A stretch of DNA of 64,000 nucleotides from Gonatopus flavifemur. Taxonomy: Eukaryota; Arthropoda; Insecta; Hymenoptera; Dryinidae. Under the pieces are notes generated by a model. That model was given only the letters and a program-made list of their open reading frames with translations. It did not search any database and was not told the DNA's origin. The position numbers were made by a program, and so were the translations under genes. The stretch spans positions 43,454,001 through 43,518,000 of the forward strand of contig JAFFJZ010000001.1 of assembly GCA_018340375.1 (NCBI GenBank), in the 5' to 3' direction. Positions 46,237 to 57,275 of this stretch are shown here, piece after piece; within the stretch, counting starts at the first letter, position 1, and each line of letters begins with the position of its first letter.

Positions 46237-46736
46237 CCCAAGTAGAAATCATGATTGGGAATTGGATGGGCCCCAGCTAGTTTTCCCAGATGTTAGGTTA
46301 GTTTCTAGCTAGTTTTGTAACGCACTTTCTAGCCTGTGCCCATCCAGATATCCCAGGGAATTGCTAGAATGTTGTTCAAATTGGTAATTTAAAATGTGAA
46401 ATCATGTGCTTTCTGTAAAATAACACCTATGAATGAGGTAACAATGTGTTTTGACATTCAATCTCCAGTCAAGAACGTTGCTTCTGAATTTATTTCCATA
46501 AAACAATCCCGAGTGACAAACTGAAACGTTGGGGCTTCCTTTTATTCCTCTAACCGTGTTGATGGATTATCAATGTGACTGTACGATCAGTTGGCGCATG
46601 GAAAGTCTACATAAACCAACTGAATGTTTGAGCACTGAAGTCAAATTGGCTGAAATGTGTTATCCAGTTGCCCCGATGTGAGTCCCATCTAGTAAGTGGA
46701 TGGTAAATGGGATGCCCAGACAAATTTCTACCAGGG
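46237..46736. mobile_element. larger CCC(A/T)(A/G)GTAGAAAT-ended element
   Basis: 500 bp. The left end cccaagtagaaatcatga and the right end caaatttctaccaggg are inverted repeats close to those of the small MITEs at 29405 and 45602. Inside, gggaattggatgggccc and ccagttgccccgatgtgagt repeat the C/G-rich theme. The flanks GA and TA do not match exactly. Confidence 0.6.
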
Positions 46737-48659
46737 TAAGAACACTCGGAATTCCACAGGAGTGAAAACATCTCTGTTTTTTCATGTAAATATTTTATTC
46801 ATGTTGCATCTCATTCATTTGTCCATGTCTATCAACCACTTACGTCTATGTTCAATTAAGGACGAACATTCTCTAATCTGTGTTGGTTGAAAACACAATA
46901 CAATGGATACTGACGACACGCACGAAATACTGAAATGCGGAAAATTACATCGAGAAGAACACAAATGGGCATCGCTTATATCGTGAATAGTTCTAAAATT
47001 ACGGTATAGATTATACTTTCGTCTCGTTCGTTCTCGGATAATAGCGTTGTACGGATGAACGTGTTAGTGTAATTACCGTAGAACATGCCAATGTATTTCG
47101 TTCGAGGAAATTGGATATTGAAGGGAGATGATCATTTTCACGTGGACAAAATCAAGGATCTGTCTCTTAGTGTCTGTTGAAACTGTACATCGAAATTGAG
47201 CGAACAATCATGCGCGGATGTCTTGACTCCGTCTTCATCGTGTGATTATTTGCAGCAAAATTTATCACAATCAGAGGACACCACGGATTCGTCAATTACT
47301 GAAATGGGTCAAAAGAGAATACGTGGCTTTGAATATGAATTACATCAACTGAATCGTTTCACTCGATAAATTCAAGTCGTTTTCGATTCGTTTGTTATTT
47401 AAAAATACCTCACATCAATGATCTCGATTCCATTGATTTCGATTGTAATTAATTTTCAATTATATTTCCCTTTGATGAATTCAATTCGTGCTGATTACAA
47501 TAACGCGTTAATATAGTGAGAGATATTTTAGGGAGACGCATCGAATACAATGTTCATCATGAGTTGGACATTGCTTCCTCATCAATTTCATGAGGTTTCA
47601 TTATGAAATTATAGTGTAGACCGAGGTGAATCGGATCACTTTTTCCTCAATGAATAAAAATGATCAGAAGGAAAGTTTTTTCAGTGGGTCTGTGGATAAA
47701 TTTTAATATTCAAATACACAGTTCTTGGTTTTACAACGAAATAAACATAAAATGGCAAATATCCGATTCACCCCAAAATCGGGGGCGAACAGGATTATTA
47801 ATAGAAATCGAACGTATACTGATGCAAAACGAATTTACACTTTGAAACTCTTTTTTGAACCCTAAATACGTTTAATAAATGAAAGGATTTCATTACACGT
47901 ATTTGCGGCAAATCAACGGTTCTGTGTGACTTTTCTTGCCGGCACATTGTTCACAAGACCTTTCTCTACATCCACTGCCCTGAATCCAGTCTTCGTTGGG
48001 TGGATGTACAGATTTTTCAGAGCGAAATATACCAGTACCAGTCTGTTGATGTACAATTATTGCCTCTAACTTTCATATGATCCAAAAACACTCCTAATCC
48101 AAATCGTGATCCGAAGGACGTGATAATATTGTCTGAATAATTTACTCATTTAGTTCAGTACATCACGAACTGTACATATGAATCAGATTGGCATGATTTC
48201 CAACGTATCTTGTCAATGACAATTTCAAGAATCACGATAGCGTTTTTACATCAGTGATAAAATTCTCCTCTATGCACACCATGCTACAACTTATATCATT
48301 GCCCAGAACTAAATCATGTGCGTTATGGTCATGTTATCCTATTTTTCCAGTAGTTAGTGAGATTATGTAAGCACTCACATGTTGAAAGAGTGTAATTGAT
48401 AATAAAAATGATCGACAACAGCGAATTTGCTTATTTTTACCCGATTCACCGTGTAATCTGATTCGCCTCGGTCTACCTTCATTGAGTGAGCGATTTTCTA
48501 TCCAAGCTTATCCAATTCTCAAGGATGGACTTTAATTTCCGTCTATTGTGATTTGAAGATAGCTTTGTTCCTTCATACACTGATAAGAAAAAGAAGAATT
48601 ACAATTGTACGTATCACTTTATTGATACTATCGAAATACGCGGAAAATCTGATAACTAC
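46737..48659. other. AT-rich DNA without a recognisable gene
   Basis: Nothing recognised. Confidence 0.5.
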
Positions 48660-48674
48660 CCTAGCATATATGTA

Positions 48675-48770
48675 CAATGGAGCACACCCCGGCCCAGCAT
48701 GGGCCCCATCCTGCCAATATGGACCCAAGACTGGGCCAGAATGCAACGAGAGTGGGGAAGAGTTCATAAA
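48675..48770. repeat. GC-rich tgggcc-type repeat fragment
   Basis: An isolated GC-rich patch (acaccccggcccagcatggg, cccatcctgcc, aagactgggcca) in AT-rich DNA. Its self-complementary tgggcc/ggccca words suggest a fragment of another themed repeat. Confidence 0.5.
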
Positions 48771-48825
48771 CGCTAGGGCAGTTATAGCTGGAGTTAATGA
48801 TGTTACGTGTTCATTGATGATATAC

Positions 48826-49178
48826 GGGAAAAAAGAATACCTGCAGCCACTACTCACGTAGTCTATTTTCGACCATCTACCAAAAGTATACTAAATAGTT
48901 TCCATGACTATATGATTATGGCAACTCTTTAGTACTAAGAGCAAATATCACGTTACTTAATACAACTAACAGAGTAGTCACGCTCACTAACGTGGTATTT
49001 GTCTCAACTACCCATGTGGAAGAAATGTCCAAAACTGTACACAATTTTTGTATAATTGTATACATTTTTGGACATTATTTCCACATGGGTATTAAGTGAT
49101 TGCCGTAACTACTCTTCATAGATGATCAAAAATCGACTACGTGTGTAACGACCGAGTTTCTCCCAAATCCGACCATTT
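48826..49178. mobile_element. second, degraded copy of the foldback at 45539
   Basis: The left part (cgggaaaaaagaatacctgc, ctactc, tattttcgaccatctac) matches the 45539 element; the right part (aactactc ... gatgatcaaaaatcgac) is its complement. The outermost right end has decayed. A 79-bp hairpin MITE is nested within. Confidence 0.65.
49011..49089. mobile_element. 79-bp hairpin MITE, TA duplication, nested
   Basis: Ends cccatgtggaagaaatgtcc and ggacattatttccacatggg, arms of about 35 bp, flanked by TA (49009-49010, 49090-49091). Almost the whole element is one hairpin. Very small for a mobile element. Confidence 0.85.
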
Positions 49179-50566
49179 TATATTTGAAGAAAAATTAATT
49201 GGACGCGTTTGTGAATAATGAACAAGGATAAGTAGATGAACATCTAGTCTGCATATTGCAAGTAAATTTGACTTATCTGCATGAGTATTCAAATAATTGT
49301 TCTCAAAAGTATCAGGCGTTTGGATAGTTGGAATGGTGGTCGGAAAACGGTGCCTTTGCGTTAGCTGCTGTAAGTATTATTCCTTCTTTCCCGTGTAAGT
49401 TAGTGAATATAATGGGATGCCAGAGAGTGTTGAAATAAGTCAACAGCCATTTTTTTGTCCGAAATTTGAGAATTATTGTGAAGTAATTGAGTACTGAATA
49501 CGAAAGTAACATCTTGAAATTCATTAATTGTATAAATCAAATATAAAAATTATGTACAAAAGATATTAAAAATCAAGCCGATCCAAGAAATGTAGCATCA
49601 CTCCCACATTCAGCAAACTGGAAACACTCAGGCACCAGAGAAAATAATATTTTTCATTGTCCTCTGTAATGCGAAAAGAATCGAAAGTGAGTTTTACAGG
49701 TTTGTTTTATTCAATCACAAATTTCACAATATGATGGAAAAGAGCATTGATCATCGCCCTTATAACCAATAATATGGTGATCATATTTCTATACTATTAG
49801 AACGTGGTGAAAATTAGTGATTCCTGCTACCGAAGCAACAAGTGTGTTGATGGAGGGAGATCTTTGTTTCTCGTCATGAGGTAAAAAAAAAATATCAATG
49901 CATTAATGTTTTTCGATATATAGTTCAATATATCTCCTTGCTCTTCACTTCGCATGAATTTTCCATCCGATTTTATTTGCTCGATGACTCCTACCGATAC
50001 AATTAATTCACAGGAATTAGATTACTCTCAACAGAAAATGTCCTTTTATTTGATGTCCTTCGAATAATTATTTTGTTATGTTCTGAGGTAAATGTCTCAT
50101 ATTGAAAACCATACACAGTTGGAAATAATTTGTGTAAATGTAAAAAAAAAATATATCTCACCGGATTGATGTTGAAAACAACGAATTCACGCGTGTAATT
50201 CTGACCTAACAAATGAATGTGGTCGAGGAAAAAAGTGCCAATTTGAAGTGATTTTCATATTAAACACACCTGATGTGTTACTTGCATATTACACGGAAAA
50301 TCTTTTGATTTGACATACGGTTACCAACACACCAACGTGAATTAGATGTACCTAAAGTGTTGAAATTACATTTCAACATTTTTTATGATGGTCTCATGAC
50401 ATGAACTTGTAGTAAGTCATTGTTCCTGATTTATGTAGGATTAACATTTGGAATCGTGTAGTTTAACATACAATAAGAGTCACCGGTTTGTATTTACAAA
50501 AGACATCTGAAGTGTGTTGAGGAAGTCATTCACATGGGATATGTCAATTTAACATTTTTATTAATT
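49179..50566. other. AT-rich DNA without a recognisable gene
   Basis: A left-end-like word cacggaaaatcttttga lies at about 50294 with no partner. Nothing else recognised. Confidence 0.5.
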
Positions 50567-51648
50567 GGGTGGCTGGATCGAAAAACTCGCCAAGCGCTCG
50601 AACGCGAGGAAAAGTATATTGTCCAAGCCTTGACATCACACGCCAAAATCAAAAGATGGAATTCCGAAAATTAAAAAATACTGGGCGATAGGTCTTGAAA
50701 AATCAATGTGAGTATCCTCCTACGATTTTTTAATAGTTTTCGAGATAAAAAATAAAAACTACACATTTTGTTGTATCAAAAATCAATGCTTTTCAATATT
50801 GAACTCGTTCTAACTCAGTCATTTTCCGAGATATCAAGAAAAACTTGATCAATTCTTGTTTGTAAGATCGGTCCGAAGACGATGATGTCCATCAAATTTG
50901 TTAAAGTTGATAATAAATTGATAAATTTCTAATTCAAAGTGAAAATCGTGTTCTTGATGCTCTGGATTAAAAAAGAGGCAGAGAAAGTATCAGCAACGAA
51001 ATACTTCCAGTGACAAAGTTGTTCGTTAATGTATGAACTAACTTTTCTTCCTCAGAAATGAGAAACTTTCTTTGCTCGAATGATTTTCTCCAAATATCAA
51101 TAGTTGGTTTGCAAAGAAGTTTTAAACAATTGAATTGTTTATAATGAAGAATCGATTATGGATTCCGTAAAAATTCTTTGATATGCGGATTCTCCGACTC
51201 AGAAAAAATAAACGTATGTCGAGATATCGAGCGAATACATTCTTTGCTGCGGACGCTGACATTCATTCGATAAACGACGCGAACTCATGACAAATTTCCG
51301 TTACGCGCTAATAAATAAATTGCTATATCTCAACAACTAATAGTCCAATTCATTTGAACTTTTCCACAAAATTAGTTCATACATTGACGAACAACTTTGT
51401 CACTGGAAGTATTTCGCTGCTTATACTTTATCCGCCTCTTTTTTAATCCAGAGCATCAATAACGCGATTTTCACTTTGGATTGAAGATTTATCAATTTAT
51501 TATTAACTTTCACAAATTTTATGGACATCGTCGTCTCCGGACAGATCTTACAAACAATAATTGATCAAGTTTTTCTTGATATCTTGAACAATGACTCAGC
51601 TAAAACGAGTTTAATATTGAAAAACATTGATTTTTGATACAAAAAAAT

Positions 51649-52133
51649 CATCATCATCATCATCATCATCATGAAGTAATCAGTCTTATGAATGGCTTGA
51701 TGAAATCCTCCAACCCTGTCTATTATACGCTAACCGCTGAATTTCTGCATATCTACGACAATCCTTATCTTGTATAATTTGCTTCATATAACTTGATCTA
51801 GGTCTACCTTTGCGATTTTTACCATTCATTTTTCCTTCCAATATTGTTTTCAATAAGCTATCATGCCTTAATGTGTGTCCTATCAGATTACTTCTTCTTT
51901 TCACGACATGTCTCAAAAGACTTCTTTTTTCATTTACCTTTTCAAGTACTTCTTCATTTTTCGCTTTCTCTATCCACTTCATTCTAAGCATCCTTCTATA
52001 ACACCACATTTCAAAAGCTTCAAGTCTGTTGGTCTGTTTTTCCAATTGTCCAAGTTTCGCAGCCATATAATGCTGTGCTCCAAACGTAACTCTTCAAGAA
52101 TTTCTTCCTTACTGCTAAGCTAATATTCTTCGA
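51649..52133 (-). mobile_element. 5'-truncated non-LTR retrotransposon (LINE) fragment
   Basis: 485 bp flanked by an exact 10-bp duplication acaaaaaaat (51639-51648, 52134-52143). On the minus strand it ends in a (GAT)n tail (51649-51671) after the reading frame, as in several insect LINE clades that use short repeat tails instead of poly(A). The 5' truncation is typical of target-primed reverse transcription. It lies in the right arm of the foldback and so is younger than it. Confidence 0.93.
51686..52130 (-). pseudogene. C-terminal end of a LINE reverse transcriptase ORF
   Basis: The first part reads FLKSYVWSTALYGCETWTIG, then after a frame change near 52020-52040 NRLEAFEMWCYRRMLRMKWI, EKRSLLRHVV, LIGHTLRHDSLLKTILEGKM and KGRPRSSYM. 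This is the conserved tail beyond the polymerase domain that many arthropod LINE proteins share (LYGxETWT, FExWxxRRML, GHxLRHDxLL, GRPR). The polymerase and endonuclease domains are absent because of the truncation. I cannot place it in a named clade with confidence. Confidence 0.88.
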
Positions 52134-52357
52134 ACAAAAAAATGCGTAGTCTTTATGGTTTATCTTGAAAACTATTGATCGAGGAAAAAACCGTAAAGGG
52201 ATACTCACATTGATTTTTCAAGACCTATCACCCAGTATTCTTTAATTTTCGAAATTCCAACTTTTGATGTGACGTCACGGTTTAGACAATACTTTTTCCC
52301 ACGTTCGAGCGCTCGGCGAGTTTTTCGATCCAGCCGCTCAATTGTGGACCGTTTTGG

Positions 52358-52560
52358 ATGAAGCTGAAACTAGCAGACGTGGAGCTAGCAGCCAGGTCTT
52401 GTCACTTTTGATTGAACGCTGTTTGAGCTTTGTTCATACCAGAAATCGATCAAGTAGCATCCCATTGAACGTTTCAGATCTTTAGCTCTCCAATGAACGT
52501 TCAATGTAAAGAATTATGACGATTGGCTGCTAGTTTTACGGCTGCCAGTTTCAACTTCAT
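52358..52560. mobile_element. Mutator-like MITE with 9-bp duplication
   Basis: 203 bp. Ends atgaagctgaaactagcag and ctgccagtttcaacttcat; the arms continue (cgtggagctagcagcca / tggctgctagttttacg). Exact 9-bp direct repeats ccgttttgg flank it (52349-52357, 52561-52569). Nine bases is the Mutator (MULE) size. It sits about 10 bp from the long foldback. Confidence 0.85.
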
Positions 52561-52569
52561 CCGTTTTGG

Positions 52570-55465
52570 ACATGACAAATATGTTGTATTTGACGAATTT
52601 GTTCCAACTGTGTAATGGTCTAATATGATTTTCAGGTGCATTGGTTGAGAACCGAATCCTAACATGAAATTTTACAGAATTTATTCACCTGGGTGTACGT
52701 TCGTCGAGATCAATTATATTGTTGAGAATACTGTGATAAGTAAAGCGCTGGTTCTTGAAATCGTTATAAACCCCTGATCGGTTTTACATCAAACTTCGAT
52801 TTCTGTTGAAATTAATGAGGCTGTGAGATGATTGTGCAGGTTCAGAGACACGAAAAATATAAATCGACATGCTATGGCAAACATCATTCACATTTCCACG
52901 AATAATATTCGTCGAAGATGATTTACTTGACAACAATTTGATTTATTTCTCAAAGCAATATATTCTATCGACCTCATTCACGAGTGTAATTCAATAACGG
53001 TAATGCGATCATTTTGCCAATACACCGTGTAGAAACTTAAATGAAGGAATTTCTGTTCATAAAATTTTCATAAGACCATCCCGCTACCACCGGTTGCGTT
53101 GATTTTTCGTTCTCGTGTCTTGTAGGCAACTTCACATTTATATACGTGAACGTATGTGGATGGTCGTATGGAATGTTTCAGAATCTAGATAGTCTAGACA
53201 GTAATTTAAAATACAAATGACTACGCAATGGAAAACGATAAAAGCTCGTCAAGTAATGTTGCGCATGTTCGAACGAACGTAATGGTTTTCATATACGAAT
53301 GCAACGATTTCATTCCATGTATTATTCAATGAACCCTTGTGAAAATATTTCTGCATGAGGCAAAAGAATAATACCTAATTTGAAATAATGAACAATCCTG
53401 TCACTTCTAAAGGTAAAAAGTGTTCCATTTTAATTTTGCACCCAGGATGGAATAGAGGAGAGTGAGATGCTTTTGAATATAAAATTCATTCAGACATTGA
53501 TATTCCGAAGATGTAATCTTTTTTGCGCTCATGGTAATTCATTTGAATCGCTGTGAGATTGGTGGTGCATGCAAATTCCATCGCTGCTCTATTCCTAAGA
53601 TTATCGATCACGACAGTGTCTTTTCTTCCGATTTTGCGTGGATTATTTTTTGTGTTAGGAAAATTTTATGAGGTTGAAAATAAAGGGAGGAACAAATATA
53701 TGAATCAATGGATTCTATCAGATAGGATGATCTGTTTTCTGGGCGTTTGATGTAGATTGGGCGCCATAATACTTTTATGGAATTGAAAAAAAAGTATTGT
53801 CAAAACATTTGGACCTTCATATATAATTCAGGGTAACACCGGATCAAGCCTGAATAGGAAAATCTTCAAAATTATATATAATGCGATGTTATTTATATAT
53901 AATTTATTGATAATTCTATATAAATTCTACATAATTTTGAAATTGTTTTTCGAAGGATCAATTCAATTTGATAGTTAGAGAATATTTGAAGAACAAAGAA
54001 TTGTGGAAAACATGATACTTTGGTGAATGTGAACTTGAAGATGATGTTCATCATCATCAGAAATTTTACTCACAAGTTTAGTAATGCAGTTTCACAAGTA
54101 AATTTCTTCGGACGTTTTGTGCGAGTGTATGTCGGTCACATGAGAGTTCACACGCGTGTACATCTGTTTCCATTTAAAGCAAAATGTAGCGTATAAGAGT
54201 ATAGGGAACTTTTTTCTCATATGAGTTTAATGACAGTGATCCAATATTCAGCGGGTGAATGTGCGTCAGGGGCATTCAGAGAATTTTCTATCCAAAATGA
54301 ATATGATCACGATGTACTTCTTCAAAAACTTTGCGTACTTTTTATTATATATACGTGGTGAATTTTTGAGTGAACGTGAACGTGTTCTTTCACGTTCAAT
54401 AACCAGGCGGTAGAAATAAATGTAAAGAACTACACAAAAAATTGATATTTGATGGAAGGGAAAGTTATTCTCTTTCCCAGTTTAAAAATATTTTCATCTC
54501 TCACCGAAAATTGATCAGTTTTGTAACTTTCTATATCTGTTATTTGAATCGTTCATCGTAACGGATTTTAAACATTGGCAAAATTGGATTTCCTTAATTC
54601 ATCTCAAACATCACAAATTCCCAATACAGTTGATCGGGAGGAAAATCTCAAGTCAAGAGTCATCATGGAAGAAATCTCTCACCATTCTCAATCGAGTCAT
54701 GAGGAAGAGAAGTCTCCTTCAATGTGAATTTTGGATTTTTAAAACTCCTAAGTTTTCTCGGCGAACATCGAAAAGGCGTGTTTGTTCAATCAGAAATGAA
54801 GATAGGAATTCTGTTCGGGAATATCATTGATCATTTCTACTTTAGACACGTTGAACGGGAATTCAAGTTACCATCTTAAATTCGAGGACTATTGTATGTG
54901 ACTCGAAGTGATGAAATTTTATTACTTCTCGTACGAGTTTGTCTAATAAATAGAAAGTTTACAGATTTCTTCAATCAAATCAGTAGAAATTCCAGCAGGC
55001 AATTTGCTCATGAAAATAATTTCGTGAATAGTTTGGAAGATGAGGAGATTGTTGAAACTACAATTCTTATTTCATTCGATGAAGCAATTATTCGATCTCT
55101 GTCAGAACTCCAATAAAATAATTACACCCTATATAAAAATACTCACGTTGGGAGATGATTTTATACAGCTTATATACAATTTGGAGACAATGACACTTGT
55201 GGGAGAGCTACCAAGGTTGTTGACCGATTATGTAATGTGAGATGTACTTCTTCACTCATCTTCATGAGGGATCTGAGAATAGAATGCTAAATTGCACGGG
55301 AGGGTTCCATAGTTCCCATCTAGATTTGTTTTGAGGAGAGCGAAATATTTTGGCATCATGTAATACGCATAAGTGATCGAAATTTCACTAGTTTCTATGA
55401 GAACCATCTCAAACTGTATCCACATGATTGTTCCAGTGAACCCAACGGTGATCAATGTTTCGAAT
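52570..55465. other. AT-rich DNA without a recognisable gene
   Basis: Short unassigned frames only. A tataatt-rich patch with small inverted repeats lies at 53866-53945. Confidence 0.5.
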
Positions 55466-55592
55466 CTACTCTATGAATGGGAAAGAGTGGGATTTTCACT
55501 CGAGCGGGAAGATAGGTTTCCTTTTGGCTGTGTCAAGAGTGAATTGTCACTTCAACAGTGTGGAATTTCACTCTCATGTATTTAGAGAGTAG
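55466..55592 (+). repeat. actctctaaat repeat, copy B, probably a foldback MITE
   Basis: Ends ctactctatgaatggg and cactctcatgtatttagagagtag are imperfectly inverted, with the interior ttttggctgtgtcaagagtg shared with 42758-42866. Confidence 0.7.
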
Positions 55593-56084
55593 TTGATTGA
55601 TAGTGAGGAAATTCCATTGAATAGTCCATTTATTCTGAGTACTTCTGAAATTACAGGTGACTTTGAATGAAATGGCGAAAATAGAGATTCCCTCCTCTGT
55701 AAGTCACGGGTTTAGCTATGCTTTAACTTTTATAAGCTACGAACCTCACGAGCTGGATATTTCAAGAAACTTAAATATTTATGTGCCATTTTATCGAAGC
55801 CCCCTTCATCCAAGGTCTGCATCCCCTGTGAATTTCTCAGCTCCAACGGGGGTTCCAACCCCAATCTCTTTGATAAACCGACGTTCTTAGAAGCTGGTTT
55901 TGTATTTAGCATTCTTTTTCTTCCATGAAAAGTTACCCACAGCTTTCCCTAAGATGTAGAATCAGATTGGAATTTTGTGGTGACTTTTGAAATTTCAGTG
56001 CATTGGAAATACACAAAGATTTCTTATAGTGCGCATGAATACACACTGTAAACGATATTTCAGTCAATTCACCTAAATTTGGTG
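55593..56084. other. spacer without a recognisable gene
   Basis: Nothing recognised beyond two opposed short frames. Confidence 0.45.
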
Positions 56085-56485
56085 CACTGAGAGAAGAATT
56101 TGGTTCACAAAACCATGCTTTCGACCTTGATCATGTCATGCCAGGTGTACACAGAGAGAAATTTGTAGTGGAATTTACTATGTGATTATTTTGCCCGAGG
56201 AACAGACTGACTTCCCAATGGCATTTACTGTAAAACATAGTAAATTTGATCACGTTTATATTGTCTCGTCATAGTAAATTTCATCGTAAGTTCAGTCCGT
56301 TCCTCGGTTACAAGGTTCCATAGTAAATTTAACTATAAATTTCTCTCCGTGTAGTTGTCACTACCAGATTTATGTGATTTTGTGCTGGTTTCCTGATTAT
56401 CATAACCATATTCCAAGTCATTGTAACCATAAATCTTTTACCATGCAACCATGGTTTCTGTGACCATGTTGCTTCTTTCTCTGTG
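56085..56485. mobile_element. CACTG-ended foldback, TG duplication, host of a nested MITE
   Basis: 401 bp as it stands; ends cactgagagaagaatttgg and gcttctttctctgtg, with ttcacaaaaccatg paired to catggtttctgtgacc. Flanked by TG (56083-56084, 56486-56487). About 200 bp of it is the nested element. Confidence 0.8.
56150..56351. mobile_element. CACAG-ended palindromic MITE, TA duplication, nested
   Basis: 202 bp flanked by TA (56148-56149, 56352-56353). Arms of about 70 bp: cacagagagaaatttgtag, aatttactatg, ccgaggaacagactga, all mirrored on the right. Confidence 0.9.
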
Positions 56486-56504
56486 TGAATTTAACAGATT
56501 TTTC

Positions 56505-56724
56505 ACTGAAGTTTGAATGGTTTACTGCAACGAATCATAGTTACCATATTAATCGAATAACGGAATACTCAACTGTTAGTTACTGAAATTTCGCAGTACT
56601 TTTTCTGAGCGATGTTTTCAATTCCAAGGAATTGATTTAAAAGGTTTGATAAGGATCATTCATCAGATTTCGTGGGTTTAAATTTTCGTTTTGCTCCTAT
56701 AAACGATTCAAACTTCACCAACAT
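56505..56724. mobile_element. hAT-like MITE, family ATGTTGCTGAAGTTTGAATC, copy 4
   Basis: 220 bp with an exact 8-bp duplication gatttttc (56497-56504, 56725-56732). Right end gattcaaacttcaccaacat; the left end has lost about five bases (actgaagtttgaatgg). Confidence 0.85.
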
Positions 56725-56732
56725 GATTTTTC

Positions 56733-57132
56733 GGTACACTGAGAGAAATGGAATGTGAAAATGACCATCATTTCGTATATTTTTCATCTGTAAAATGATG
56801 AGAGATGAAGCTAGTATTTTACAGGAAAAAAGTACTTTTTCATACAGTGAGGGCGAACCTATGACCCTATGGTTACTCATTTTTCACCTCTACTTTGGTT
56901 TTATTGAACAATCGCAGGGAATTTACCCCCTCGGTTACCATGTCAACCAACAAAATAATGTATATTCTAACATAAAGTGCGTTACTATATCAAACGAGTA
57001 TTCTGGTCTACAATTTTGGGAAAATCGATTTTTTCCTTCTTGCATATTTTTATAGTTTGGGCTTTCAAGAACATGTTTCCAAGAGGATTGTTGTGAGAAA
57101 ATGTATGTATAATGCACTATTGTATGACTTAC
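56733..57132. other. AT-rich spacer without a recognisable gene
   Basis: Nothing recognised. Confidence 0.5.
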
Positions 57133-57275
57133 CGTGTGAAGAATCCGACTGAATGTCGTTGCATCTTACATGAAAAATTGACCGAAATGCAGTCTTTCCC
57201 TTTGTGTCAGCATTTGTTTTCGGCGCTCACTTACAAATGGAACAGGGCTAGCTCTGGCTGTATCTTGAAATAACC
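57133..57275 (+). repeat. dispersed repeat, copy B (partner at 37651-37789)
   Basis: See the partner copy. Here the sequence is followed by unrelated AT-rich DNA, which marks the repeat's right edge near ctgtatcttgaaataacc. Confidence 0.75.

Larger units (their letters stand above)
50567..52339. mobile_element. long-armed foldback split by a LINE fragment
   Basis: Arms of about 480 bp, roughly 50567-51050 and 51372-52339, are inverted copies at about 85-90% identity by eye. Outer part: ggctggatcgaaaaactcgc, gcgctcgaacg, taggtcttgaaaaatcaatg. Inner part: gatgctctggattaaaaaag, tacttccagtgacaaagttg. Both sides are flanked by AATT, which may be a 4-bp duplication but is self-complementary and hence weak evidence. 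Without the LINE and its duplication the element is about 1.28 kb. No transposase inside. Confidence 0.85.

Noticed and set aside
51649..51671. Independent CAT microsatellite
   Set aside because: Its position between the LINE frame and the exact target duplication makes it the LINE's 3' tail.
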